In this document: positions 9,006 through 17,006 of the stretch, piece by piece | How positions within the stretch are numbered: position 1 is the first letter of the stretch | How the letters are laid out: every line of letters starts with the position of its first letter | Assembly (NCBI GenBank): GCA_004322015.1 | Contig: SCQT01000260.1 | Location: forward strand, 1 to 54,901 | Origin: Chitinophagaceae bacterium | GTDB taxonomy: Bacteria; Bacteroidota; Bacteroidia; Chitinophagales; Chitinophagaceae | DNA length: 54,901 nucleotides | Direction of reading: 5' to 3' | The notes under the pieces: generated by a model | The model's input: the letters and a program-made list of their open reading frames with translations, nothing else | What the model was told of the DNA's origin: nothing | The model's database searches: none | Translations under genes and position numbers: made by a program

Positions 9006-11645
9006 TTACACTTCTTTTCCATTAATGATCATCTTTTTAACTTCAATATGACCATAAGTCACTTTAAGAAAAGGTTTGCCGGATTTTAAAGATACATTCC
9101 CGAATCCTGTCTCTGTAGAAAGAAACGTGGTGAAGTCGCCGATATGGGAATCAATATATAATGTTTGATTTAAGCTATCGTATTTTACTCCTGTAAGACC
9201 CTGCAGCATCGCATAGCTTGACATGGCACGGGCATACCAGTTACCACATTCATATTCGTCGAACGGATTGCGGATACGCCCGTTGTATCTTTTGCGGCAG
9301 GCACGGACTATCTCCAGTCCTTCTTCCGCTTTCCCCATCCACATTAAATGAGAAGCCACTTCATATTCAATGCCAGTCCATACTTCATCGCTGTAAACGA
9401 AAGGCAGCTCCAATTTTCCGCCTTTAGGCCAGGTGCATAACAACAGCCCCCCCTCATCTCCCAGCGCATAGGCAGGCCGTTGGGGGTTGGCATGTTCGCT
9501 TAGGTTATTTTTGAAATTATATTTATACACAGACAATAAATGACTAAGTGTTTTCTCCCGATTCACGGGATCATCCAATAAGCACATAGCGGACATCCAT
9601 GCACCGATGATACCATCGGAAAGGCAACCTGTTCCATATTGATATTTGGGACCTTCTTTTTTTAGCAACTCCAAAGCTTCGGGAGAATATTTCCCGACAA
9701 AGGATTTTTCAGCTTCCTGTACCGGATTGGCAGCTTTTAAATCTTTATATTCTATCTTCTGAAAAAAATATTCCCCATTAAACAGTTCATTTTCAATAAA
9801 ATATTTTCCTTTGGAATACAGCTCACTATACAATGAAATATCCTGTTTCAGAAATTCACCCATCTTTATAAAAGCCGTTAAGGCGCCTAAATAAAAACCG
9901 GTACACATACCATCCGGTCCCCAGAATTCTATATCGTAAGTGTTATGATGCGGTTCTTTCAAGACACCCTGATGTTGCGGATCCCATGTCTCGATGCAAT
10001 AATCGAGGCTCTTTTTTACCATAGGAAATAATTTTTTCATCCATTCATTATTTCCAGAGATATGCCATTCACGATATACTTTCATGATGCCGCCTAACTG
10101 CCCGTCGGCGGCAGCATAAAAATCATTGTGCACAGGGCGGATGGGCAGGTCTGCGCGGAACATCTGGTGGCCGTCAGCGCTCTGATTTTCGCAAAATTCA
10201 GTTTCACGAAGACTGCGTTCCAAAGAAGGGAATAAATGTGGAATAGCTTGTGCATAATTCCAAACGTGCGTACAGGATCCATAGCAACAACCGTCATTAT
10301 CGCTGCATCCTTCAAAAGCCCATAAACGTCCGTCTGCCTGCCGCAGGACAGTAGGGGACTTAATGATGGACAGATTGGCGGCTACTGCTTCCATGACTTC
10401 AGCCGGCAGGGTACTTGCATAAAAAGTATCCCTGAAGATCATTGACTTCTCATAAAGATCGTGGTAATTATTTTTCCAATAATCTGCCACTTCTTGAATA
10501 TGCCGAAACTTACTGCTATACCAGGGTTTGTACTTGGGATATTTATATTGATCGTCCACAGGAATTCCTAAGCTATTAGGAGAAGAACAACAACCTGAAG
10601 CAGGGTCGCAGCCTACCTTGGCTTTTAATTCGGCTGCAGTGGCGTCATTCCCTATGCGAAGATCGGAATCGGGCACGTACCAGGCCATCATGATGCGGAT
10701 AGTCTTCTTCTCCCCGGGTTTTAACCGGAAAGGAACAAATAAAGAGGCTCCGGGCGCGTTTTCCTTTGCCGGTTCTCTTTCTTTAACTTCACCTTTTTTA
10801 ATAGCTTCCCAGGCTACGGTCAACGGATCCCACCACCCACCGCGGAACCAGCAGTAATCGCCTACCGTATTATCCTGATCAGTGAACAGTGCAAAGTCAC
10901 CTGCTATCCAGGGCTTATCTTCCGGGGCTGATTGTGAAAGCACTAATCCGTTCGTTATTTTTTGTATGCTGTTTCTCCCGCCATTTTGTTTCATGAAGTT
11001 CCGGGTATTGTAGGAAAAGACAGCTTCTAATGTGTCATGGCTTTTATTTTCAAAATAATATTCTATGGCGCCTGCAGGAAGGCTGGAGTTATCAGGATCT
11101 GTTGGAATAAAGGGACTCCATCCGGTTATTTTTACTGTCAGAGGAATATCTTTATCATGCAGGTTGATATCACAATACGGGAAACGTGCTTCAAATGCTG
11201 CATAACTGAAACGCGGTAACCCGTAATTCGTCCCGCCTTCTCCATTGCCTGCCCCGGGTAACCCATATTTTTTCCAATCAGGGACGGGACCTTCCAACAC
11301 TTTTGCTCCGTTTCTCAATCCTTTAATATATAAAGCTGCAAATTGTCCGGGTTCATTGAACATTTGCGGACGATGACGAACGGACACATGAGAAATAGCG
11401 CCGCTGCCTTCGATGCAAAACATGCCGGCACCAATGCCGCCAACCGGAAATGCAATCCGGTTCAGATAAGATCCCGAATAAGCACCGTTAAAAGTATGTT
11501 CATCATTAAAACTCTCTTTCTTTTCATGAGGCAGCTTTGATGAGTGTGTACGTTCATCCCGGAGCAATAAACCCGGAGCTGTGGTAATGCCTAATCCGCT
11601 GATAGCGGCTTGTTTGATAAAGGAACGGCGATTGCTTTGCTTCAT
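9006..11645 (-). CDS. GH116 family glycoside hydrolase with Tat signal (candidate exo-beta-D-arabinofuranosidase)
   Basis: An 879-aa enzyme. The N-terminus carries a twin-arginine export signal (RRSFIK near residue 6, then a hydrophobic stretch), so it is exported folded, probably to the periplasm. The N-terminal beta-sandwich (GAYSGSYLNRIAFPVGGIGAGM) and C-terminal (alpha/alpha)6 domain match the GH116 glucosylceramidase-like family. Aligning by eye with the Thermoanaerobacterium and human GBA2 enzymes, the nucleophile is Glu445 (WAFEG) and the acid/base is Asp571 (NTYDIEF); both are present. Known GH116 activities include beta-glucosidase, glucosylceramidase and exo-beta-D-arabinofuranosidase. 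With GH172 and GH183 in the locus I favour the last. It overlaps the upstream DUF6786-like gene by 4 bp (ATGA), indicating coupled translation. Confidence 0.9.
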   Translation of the reverse strand: MKQSNRRSFIKQAAISGLGITTAPGLLLRDERTHSSKLPHEKKESFNDEHTFNGAYSGSYLNRIAFPVGGIGAGMFCIEGSGAISHVSVRHRPQMFNEPGQFAALYIKGLRNGAKVLEGPVPDWKKYGLPGAGNGEGGTNYGLPRFSYAAFEARFPYCDINLHDKDIPLTVKITGWSPFIPTDPDNSSLPAGAIEYYFENKSHDTLEAVFSYNTRNFMKQNGGRNSIQKITNGLVLSQSAPEDKPWIAGDFALFTDQDNTVGDYCWFRGGWWDPLTVAWEAIKKGEVKEREPAKENAPGASLFVPFRLKPGEKKTIRIMMAWYVPDSDLRIGNDATAAELKAKVGCDPASGCCSSPNSLGIPVDDQYKYPKYKPWYSSKFRHIQEVADYWKNNYHDLYEKSMIFRDTFYASTLPAEVMEAVAANLSIIKSPTVLRQADGRLWAFEGCSDNDGCCYGSCTHVWNYAQAIPHLFPSLERSLRETEFCENQSADGHQMFRADLPIRPVHNDFYAAADGQLGGIMKVYREWHISGNNEWMKKLFPMVKKSLDYCIETWDPQHQGVLKEPHHNTYDIEFWGPDGMCTGFYLGALTAFIKMGEFLKQDISLYSELYSKGKYFIENELFNGEYFFQKIEYKDLKAANPVQEAEKSFVGKYSPEALELLKKEGPKYQYGTGCLSDGIIGAWMSAMCLLDDPVNREKTLSHLLSVYKYNFKNNLSEHANPQRPAYALGDEGGLLLCTWPKGGKLELPFVYSDEVWTGIEYEVASHLMWMGKAEEGLEIVRACRKRYNGRIRNPFDEYECGNWYARAMSSYAMLQGLTGVKYDSLNQTLYIDSHIGDFTTFLSTETGFGNVSLKSGKPFLKVTYGHIEVKKMIINGKEV

Positions 11646-12880
11646 TGAAATGCATCCTTAATATCATCTAATGATACTCCTAATAATTTCTCTGAAATTA
11701 TATTCAATGCCTTTTCACTTCCTGTAAAATGGTACACACTTTGCCTGTGCGATAAGGAAGCGCCCGATTGTAAAAATGCAGCAGGAGAGACACTTTCCAT
11801 TTCATAAAACGGTCCCATCTGAGAACCGTCTGCCAACGGGCCGTCATTATAAGCATTCAACGCATCTCCATCAAAGGTAGCCCCGGTGGTATCCCATTTC
11901 TGGTATAAATATTTTGCAGTGGGATCAATATCTGCAGTAAGTATGGTGAGCGCATGATTAGCGGCATCATAGCTCCCTTCAATGCCCTTTGCACGATAGG
12001 GAGGTAACCCTATTTTGCCTCTTGATTTCCCGTCCGCTTTGAAATATAAAATGCTGTCTTTGAAAATGAGCCTGTCGGGGGGTATTTGACCAAAATAATC
12101 GGCGGTGGCAATGCGTTTGGTTTTATCTTTTAGGGGATGGAATGGAATGGCGATCACTACATTGGGTGAGGGTGTGAACATATCCAATATCCAGATGCAA
12201 GGCATGCCTGTTTTTTCATCCCATGCAAAGTTTCCGGTATTCGTGATGGTCTGATCCGTTTCATAACCCACCATAGATACAGAGTCATTAGCCGGGATCT
12301 GCAGTTGTTGTTCAATGGAAGCTTTGGTTAATAGTGAGATCTTCCGGTCAATGGAAATTGATAATTCAGTTCCTCTGTAATTTTCCAATGCCATATTTTT
12401 ATGCAGGGTAACCGAAGAGGAATCATTTTGTGAAACAACGTTCCATGGTTGTGAATCAAAAGGAGGAGGGGTATGCCAGTGGCTGAATACCATGGAAGAA
12501 TCAGGTTTAAAAAATAAGGAATATACCCCACCTTCCGGTCCCAGCCAGAAACGGTTTTCACCACCATAAGCATTCATGTGCGGATCTAACGGGCCCGAAA
12601 AGGATTTATAATGTACCCAGCCGAAACTATGCCCGTCTAATCCATTGGCAGTGGAGGTAAATACTTTTGCCTGATATTTAGGTGAAACTATGACTTGTTC
12701 ACTTCCACTTCCATTTTTTAAAACCACTAATCCGCTGTCTTCTTTTTTCAGAAAAGAAAGGTCATAGCCAAAAGTCCCCTGTGAATAATTTGTTGATCCG
12801 GAGTTATTGGATTTATTGTTCTTACAGGATGCGATTATTAGCATTAATATTACACATGCAGATAGTGTTAATTTTTTCAT
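11642..12880 (-). CDS. DUF6786-like lipoprotein of the PUL
   Basis: A 412-aa lipoprotein (lipobox LIIASC, Cys19). The sequence (LDGHSFGWVHYKSF, GGENRFWLGPEGG, DQTITNTGNFAW) resembles Bacteroidota proteins annotated as DUF6786, which I believe have a galactose-mutarotase-like beta-sandwich; both family and fold are assigned from memory. Function is unknown; a carbohydrate-binding, epimerase or lyase-like role would fit. Its stop codon overlaps the GH116 start by 4 bp, so the two are translationally coupled and probably work together. A repeat-rich spacer separates it from the GH172 gene upstream. Confidence 0.7.
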   Translation of the reverse strand: MKKLTLSACVILMLIIASCKNNKSNNSGSTNYSQGTFGYDLSFLKKEDSGLVVLKNGSGSEQVIVSPKYQAKVFTSTANGLDGHSFGWVHYKSFSGPLDPHMNAYGGENRFWLGPEGGVYSLFFKPDSSMVFSHWHTPPPFDSQPWNVVSQNDSSSVTLHKNMALENYRGTELSISIDRKISLLTKASIEQQLQIPANDSVSMVGYETDQTITNTGNFAWDEKTGMPCIWILDMFTPSPNVVIAIPFHPLKDKTKRIATADYFGQIPPDRLIFKDSILYFKADGKSRGKIGLPPYRAKGIEGSYDAANHALTILTADIDPTAKYLYQKWDTTGATFDGDALNAYNDGPLADGSQMGPFYEMESVSPAAFLQSGASLSHRQSVYHFTGSEKALNIISEKLLGVSLDDIKDAFQ

Positions 12881-12918
12881 CCGATGAAGATTTGATTTTA
12901 TATATGTAACTTTTTTTT

Positions 12919-12984
12919 AACCACTAAGCTCATTAAGAATCATCACGGTTTTTTCACTGTGTACTTTCGTGTGCTTGGTAGTTT
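12919..12984. repeat. Imperfect inverted-repeat element, copy 1
   Basis: A 66-bp unit beginning AACCACTAAG and ending CTTGGTAGTT, i.e. imperfect terminal inverted repeats, with further CA..AAG / CTTTCGTG pairing inside. A second copy follows 10 bp later. Similar AACCAC-AAG...CTTNGTGGTT elements recur in Bacteroidota intergenic regions (established only from memory). Confidence 0.6.
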
Positions 12985-12994
12985 ATCTTTTTTT

Positions 12995-13061
12995 AACCAC
13001 TAAGTTCACGAAGAATCACTAAAGTTTTTTCTTTGTGTATCTTGGTGTGCCTGGTGGTTTA
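12995..13061. repeat. Imperfect inverted-repeat element, copy 2
   Basis: Second copy of the 66-67-bp unit, from AACCACTAAG to CCTGGTGGTT, in the same orientation as copy 1 and ending 2 bp from the stop codon of the GH172 gene. Each copy could fold as a long imperfect hairpin in the mRNA between the GH172 and DUF6786-like genes. Confidence 0.6.
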
Positions 13062-13063
13062 TC

Positions 13064-14236
13064 TTAATTTATTTCCAACTCATCTTTCGTCGGCAATTTC
13101 GGAAAAGGAGCATGCGGTTCGGTCTGATACCAATACACCACACTGCTGATATCGGAATGTTGAATTAAATAACGTCCAGATCCATCGCTGTGCCAACCGA
13201 GATCCTGAATAGTAACGGTTAAACTGTGATCAAAACGGATAGGATCCTGGATATGCCAGCGGTATAATCCAAACCGCTGCATGACATTGTAATGACCATC
13301 GCCACGGATGACCTGGGGCAGTCCGGTATAGGGGGTAGTAAACTCTGTATATTCTCTGCTCACCGTTCCATTCGCATTTTTATGGTCAGAATCAAAATCG
13401 TAAGCGCCGCAAAAATAATCCTCTGTGCCGGTACCATTAATAGTGGGAAATTTGGTGTCGCCGTCCATATAAAATTTCATTTCTCCTTCGCCCCACCAGC
13501 CGTTGTTGTGGACACCCCAGGCCAAGTATGTTCCTACATATTGCCCTTTACCTTTTATCCCTGATACTAATGTATCTATTCCTTCCCGGGTAGGATTGGC
13601 GCGATGGAACTGCGCATGAAAATAACCGGCATCTTTAGGCACCTCTGTCAACGCATAATCTATAGAATAATATAAAGTCATGGGTCTGGTATCTATATTG
13701 GTCATGGTAATTTTACAATGTTTCCGGAACGGCATGGTCCAATAGCAATTCAGTCCGCTTCCGGGATTCACACAAACAGCCAGCGAGCTGATCTGGGCGT
13801 ATTGCCCCCACCCCATACAAAAAAAATCTCCCACCGGCGTTTCTACAGAAGGAGAAGTCTCATTATCCCAATACATGCGAAGAATAGAAAAACGCCAGTT
13901 GCCGGTAGGCGTCATCCAGATATGCTCAATGGCGCCGGAGCCTGCTATATCAGCTAATGTATAAGTTTCTCCCGGTTTAATGATAATATAAGGATTTAAT
14001 TTCCATCCCTGCCCGAGATCCCGTGCGGCATGACGCGCATTCCCGTTTTCGAGTGTTGCCATACCACCTTTACCCCGCTCACCGGTTGGATTTTCAGGAC
14101 TAATAGACCGCGTTCGTGCATCCGATAAACGAAAAAGGTTTCCCATATTCATGTTCAGTCCGTTGAAATTACCGGATTGAGCATAAGACAGTTGGAACGA
14201 GATCGCGAGTGCAAGAAAGAAGATAAGTTTTTTCAT
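13064..14236 (-). CDS. GH172 (DUF2961) glycoside hydrolase, candidate exo-alpha-D-arabinofuranosidase
   Basis: A 390-aa exported enzyme with a Sec signal peptide (residues 1-19, cleavage after SYA). The DUF2961 signatures are clear: GAIEHIWMT near 95, then NGTGTEDYF with Glu272 at the position of the catalytic nucleophile (Glu270 in the Bifidobacterium fructofuranosidase that founded GH172), and TPYTGLPQVIRGDGH. Known GH172 activities are alpha-D-fructofuranosidase/difructose dianhydride I conversion and exo-alpha-D-arabinofuranosidase acting on mycobacterial D-arabinan. Context with GH183 and GH116 favours the latter. The FAH-family gene ends 86 bp upstream on the same strand. Confidence 0.92.
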   Translation of the reverse strand: MKKLIFFLALAISFQLSYAQSGNFNGLNMNMGNLFRLSDARTRSISPENPTGERGKGGMATLENGNARHAARDLGQGWKLNPYIIIKPGETYTLADIAGSGAIEHIWMTPTGNWRFSILRMYWDNETSPSVETPVGDFFCMGWGQYAQISSLAVCVNPGSGLNCYWTMPFRKHCKITMTNIDTRPMTLYYSIDYALTEVPKDAGYFHAQFHRANPTREGIDTLVSGIKGKGQYVGTYLAWGVHNNGWWGEGEMKFYMDGDTKFPTINGTGTEDYFCGAYDFDSDHKNANGTVSREYTEFTTPYTGLPQVIRGDGHYNVMQRFGLYRWHIQDPIRFDHSLTVTIQDLGWHSDGSGRYLIQHSDISSVVYWYQTEPHAPFPKLPTKDELEIN

Positions 14237-14322
14237 AATGTATTATTTTAAAAATGCCTGATGTCTGATGTAGTTTGTGATCTCGGATCTCACCATATCA
14301 GAGATGTTCACGTCAGAGATCA

Positions 14323-15183
14323 TCAAATATGATTTCTCCTATAGATTTCTATGCTATTTATTAAAGTGCCGATATGTTCTATGCTGATTTCCACTATATC
14401 ATTTTCCATTAAAGTAAAATCATTTTCAGGTACCAGGCAAGTTCCAGTCATTAAAAAACTTCCGATGGGGAAAGCACAGCCACGATATAAATAATCAGCT
14501 AATTCAGTCAATGGCCTTTTCATGCGATTGATTTGTATGGAATCTTTGAAAAAAGCCTTTCCATTGCGGGAAATGATCATCGTGATAGCAGTGTCTGAGG
14601 GAATGGGCTCTTTAGGGATATAGAGACAGGGTCCCAAAGCAGCGCTTCTTTCATATACTTTAGCCTGCGGAAGATATAAAGGATTTTCCCCTTCAATGCT
14701 CCGGGAACTCATATCATTCCCAATCGTGTATCCGGTAATTTTTCCCGCAGCATTGATAAACAAGGTCAATTCCGGTTCCGGTACATTCCAGGTAGAATCT
14801 TCCCTGATATATACTGCCTGTCCATGACCCGCCACGCGGTGCGGCAGCGCTTTAAAAAACAATTCCGGCCTTGCGGCTTCATATACTTTGTCGTAGAAAT
14901 CGCCCCCCCCTCCTGCTTTGGCTTCTTCCATCCGTGCATCGCGACTGCGCAGATAAGTTACGCCGGCAGCCCATACCTCCTGATTACCAATGGGAGGCAA
15001 TAAATATTCGTCGCATAACGTATTCATTTGTTGATCGGACAGTTTATCCGCATGTAAGGCGTACTCATCCAGATCAGCATACAATACTTCAGCATTAATC
15101 AGTCGGTCCCAGTCTGCTTCAAAGATAAAATTTCCGTTTTCTGTTTGAAGAATTACTCCTTTGGAAGTTCTATATAATTTCAT
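14323..15183 (-). CDS. FAH-family protein, probable 2-keto-3-deoxy-D-arabinonate dehydratase
   Basis: A 286-aa cytoplasmic enzyme of the fumarylacetoacetate hydrolase fold. The segment [19 protein letters not shown] (near 153-171) and the acidic metal ligands in PEPEL are characteristic of the subgroup that dehydrates 2-keto-3-deoxy-D-arabinonate or -xylonate to 2-oxoglutarate semialdehyde, a step of oxidative pentose catabolism. The frame opens upstream at 15234, but that part encodes an AT-derived hydrophobic run; ATG 15183 (MKLYRTSKG) is the natural start. Its presence inside a locus predicted to release D-arabinose is a metabolic fit. The upstream enzymes (arabinose dehydrogenase, lactonase, arabinonate dehydratase) are not in the window. 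Confidence 0.82.
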   Translation of the reverse strand: MKLYRTSKGVILQTENGNFIFEADWDRLINAEVLYADLDEYALHADKLSDQQMNTLCDEYLLPPIGNQEVWAAGVTYLRSRDARMEEAKAGGGGDFYDKVYEAARPELFFKALPHRVAGHGQAVYIREDSTWNVPEPELTLFINAAGKITGYTIGNDMSSRSIEGENPLYLPQAKVYERSAALGPCLYIPKEPIPSDTAITMIISRNGKAFFKDSIQINRMKRPLTELADYLYRGCAFPIGSFLMTGTCLVPENDFTLMENDIVEISIEHIGTLINSIEIYRRNHI

Positions 15184-15188
15184 CCGTG

Positions 15189-15196
15189 TAAATATA
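15189..15196 (-). promoter_or_regulatory. Candidate -7 element of the FAH-family gene
   Basis: On the minus strand this reads TATATTTA (TAnnTTTR) and ends 5 nt before the ATG at 15183, again implying a near-leaderless transcript. If real, the PUL has a second internal promoter downstream of the GH183 gene. No -33 element at proper spacing is evident. Confidence 0.3.
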
Positions 15197-15273
15197 CCGC
15201 AAATAAAGAAAAGGAATATAAAAAAAAGTAGCAAATAATTGGCATATTTTGATATTTTATTGGCAAGCAGTGA

Positions 15274-15633
15274 GATTCACGGATAGAATTAAACTTTGAT
15301 AACTCTTCTCTTACTGTATCTGATTTGAATGATTCGGCTTGCTACTATGATGAGCAACGAAAAGGCCTTGGGACGGAGTTTAGAATAGAAGTTTATGACG
15401 CTATTAAACGTATCCACGATAACCCTTTACTTTATCCTGAGGCCAACGGCATTCGCAGAGCATTAGTGAAAAGGTTCCCCTATTCAGTTGTTCATCGCAT
15501 TAAGGAGAACCAAGTTATCCGGATCTTGCTTATCCGGCATCATAAACAACATCCTAAATACGGGTCTTCACGTGTCGAATCAATTCTATTTTATTTCAAC
15601 TCCAGTTTTGCTTTCATCAAGACCACTGTATAA
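15274..15633 (+). pseudogene. Orphan ParE/RelE-type toxin gene, 5' end degraded
   Basis: The frame encodes a RelE/ParE-superfamily toxin core: CYYDEQRKGLGTEF, IHDNPLLYPE, IRRALVKRFPYSVVHRI and ILLIRHHKQHP. The usual N-terminal 20-25 residues are only faintly recognisable in the open frame from 15274, which contains no ATG or GTG. The first possible start is a TTG at 15325 (102 aa). No antitoxin ORF exists on either side, and the 3' end runs 43 bp into the opposite-strand GH183 gene, adding a non-homologous tail. The best reading is a decayed toxin remnant inserted between PUL genes, though translation from TTG cannot be excluded. Confidence 0.6.
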
Positions 15634-16847
15634 GGATCCCAGGTGGACATGTTGAAATAAATAGTGGTGCCGGGTTTTGAAGAAGTTGAATCGCCTTTGG
15701 CAAAATAAGCATATTGATAAGGGCCATACTCACCACCCCAGTCATTTTCCCGGCCCGGATCCATCACGCTGTCACAATGCTCCGATTGCCAACTTGTATG
15801 CATAAAGTGGCAATATCCGCTATCTGACCAGGGATTGAAAATTACCTGTGCCTGTGTCCAAGGCCCCCAGGGATATTGGGATGTTCTCATATTAATACCT
15901 CGCGGGTTACCGGCATTATATAGCAATATCCATCTGTCAATGTAATTATTATACGTGACTGACAATTCACCCACTTCGGGCTGATCAAAAAGGGGGGCAG
16001 ACATCTGTTCATTTTTGCACCAACGTGGGTTTCCATTCTGACCGATCCCGGCAAAATAGCGTATCGCACGGGGATTCTCAATATCCTTTGCCGGCTGACA
16101 GGCAAGATATACGTCACTCCGGCGATAAGCCCCCGTTCCGAAGAAAACCAAGACTTTCCCTCTCATGTTTCCGGGGAATAATTGCCAGCGGACAGCCTCT
16201 GTTTTTATCACCGAAACATTAATAAAATGCAAGGATGAAAAAGTATAGAGCAAATGAAATGTATGCCCACTATCATCCGAACGGGCAATGACAGACCTGC
16301 CCATCCCTATGGTTGTCGTATGCCCTGTAGTGGCATAAACATACATTTTACCGTTCACATCCACACCCGCCATAGGCACATCGTAAGCTCCCTGTTCAAT
16401 ACCCGGAATGGTAACAGGTTTATAATTACCCCGGCTGTCATGAATAAAGTTCAGCGATAGTCCATGGTCAGGTATAGTATCGGTAGTATAAGCAATAGCA
16501 TCGCGGTCTCCGCCTACCGCTCCCTGGGTGTCGCCAAATAAAATATAGGTGCGGTTGCCAAACCTGAAAGGCGAGCCTAAGTCAGTGTTGCGCAGGCGAT
16601 ACCGGCTATAGGTCCTGTTTTGGGTGTATTGTTTTCTTTCCCTGTCATATTCGCCTACCAACTGGCAGATCTTAGTGCCCGGAATGATGATGGCCACATC
16701 CGGTTCTGTTACCGGCCTCCTGTTGCCCGCTGGACCTCTATTGCCTGACTGCACTGTATCAGTGGAACGGGAAATGAAGCATCCGGTGATTGTCAGGCAT
16801 GCCAGAAGAATAGATATCCACCTATAAGAAATGTGATTCTTATGCAT
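15591..16847 (-). CDS. DUF4185 / GH183 lipoprotein, candidate endo-D-arabinanase
   Basis: A 418-aa lipoprotein (signal peptide with lipobox TITGC, Cys23) expected on the outer-membrane surface in a PUL. The mature domain shows the DUF4185 beta-propeller pattern: NTDLGSPF near 88-94, YILFGDTQG near 101-109, a repeat-like GAYRRSDVYLA blade and YNNYIDRWILLYNAGNP. DUF4185 became GH183 when members were shown to be endo-D-arabinanases acting on mycobacterial arabinogalactan and lipoarabinomannan. The Asp of NTDLG is a likely catalytic residue (inference). It follows SusD by 159 bp on the same strand; that spacer contains an 11-bp tandem array. Confidence 0.87.
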   Translation of the reverse strand: MHKNHISYRWISILLACLTITGCFISRSTDTVQSGNRGPAGNRRPVTEPDVAIIIPGTKICQLVGEYDRERKQYTQNRTYSRYRLRNTDLGSPFRFGNRTYILFGDTQGAVGGDRDAIAYTTDTIPDHGLSLNFIHDSRGNYKPVTIPGIEQGAYDVPMAGVDVNGKMYVYATTGHTTTIGMGRSVIARSDDSGHTFHLLYTFSSLHFINVSVIKTEAVRWQLFPGNMRGKVLVFFGTGAYRRSDVYLACQPAKDIENPRAIRYFAGIGQNGNPRWCKNEQMSAPLFDQPEVGELSVTYNNYIDRWILLYNAGNPRGINMRTSQYPWGPWTQAQVIFNPWSDSGYCHFMHTSWQSEHCDSVMDPGRENDWGGEYGPYQYAYFAKGDSTSSKPGTTIYFNMSTWDPYTVVLMKAKLELK

Positions 16848-16940
16848 AAGCTAATAGTATTTTAAAAAACACAGGCTTCCTATAATAGAATTCCCCTCGT
16901 TTATGGCTCGAGTGCGCTTTTAATACGCTTGATATAGGGC

Positions 16941-16984
16941 TTATCTATGCTTTATCCATGCACTATCTATGCTTTATCTATGAA
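16941..16984. repeat. Four 11-bp tandem repeats between susD and the GH183 gene
   Basis: Four consecutive 11-bp units of the form YTATCYATGCW: TTATCTATGCT, TTATCCATGCA, CTATCTATGCT, TTATCTATGAA. They lie 22 bp beyond the SusD stop on the PUL transcript, in the SusD-GH183 spacer. Confidence 0.75.
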
Positions 16985-17006
16985 GAATCCACCTATCCGG
17001 CATCTC

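Noticed and set aside
9218-11540. Several plus-strand ORFs within the GH116 gene
   Set aside because: Antisense shadows; the minus-strand frame is continuous with catalytic motifs.
12919-13061. CRISPR array or transposon ends for the paired 66-bp units
   Set aside because: Only two adjacent imperfect units with no distinct spacers, no cas genes and no transposase.
15184-15234. Signal-anchor N-terminus on the FAH-family protein
   Set aside because: The hydrophobic run derives from AT-rich promoter sequence; FAH enzymes of this type are cytoplasmic and the ATG at 15183 is canonical.
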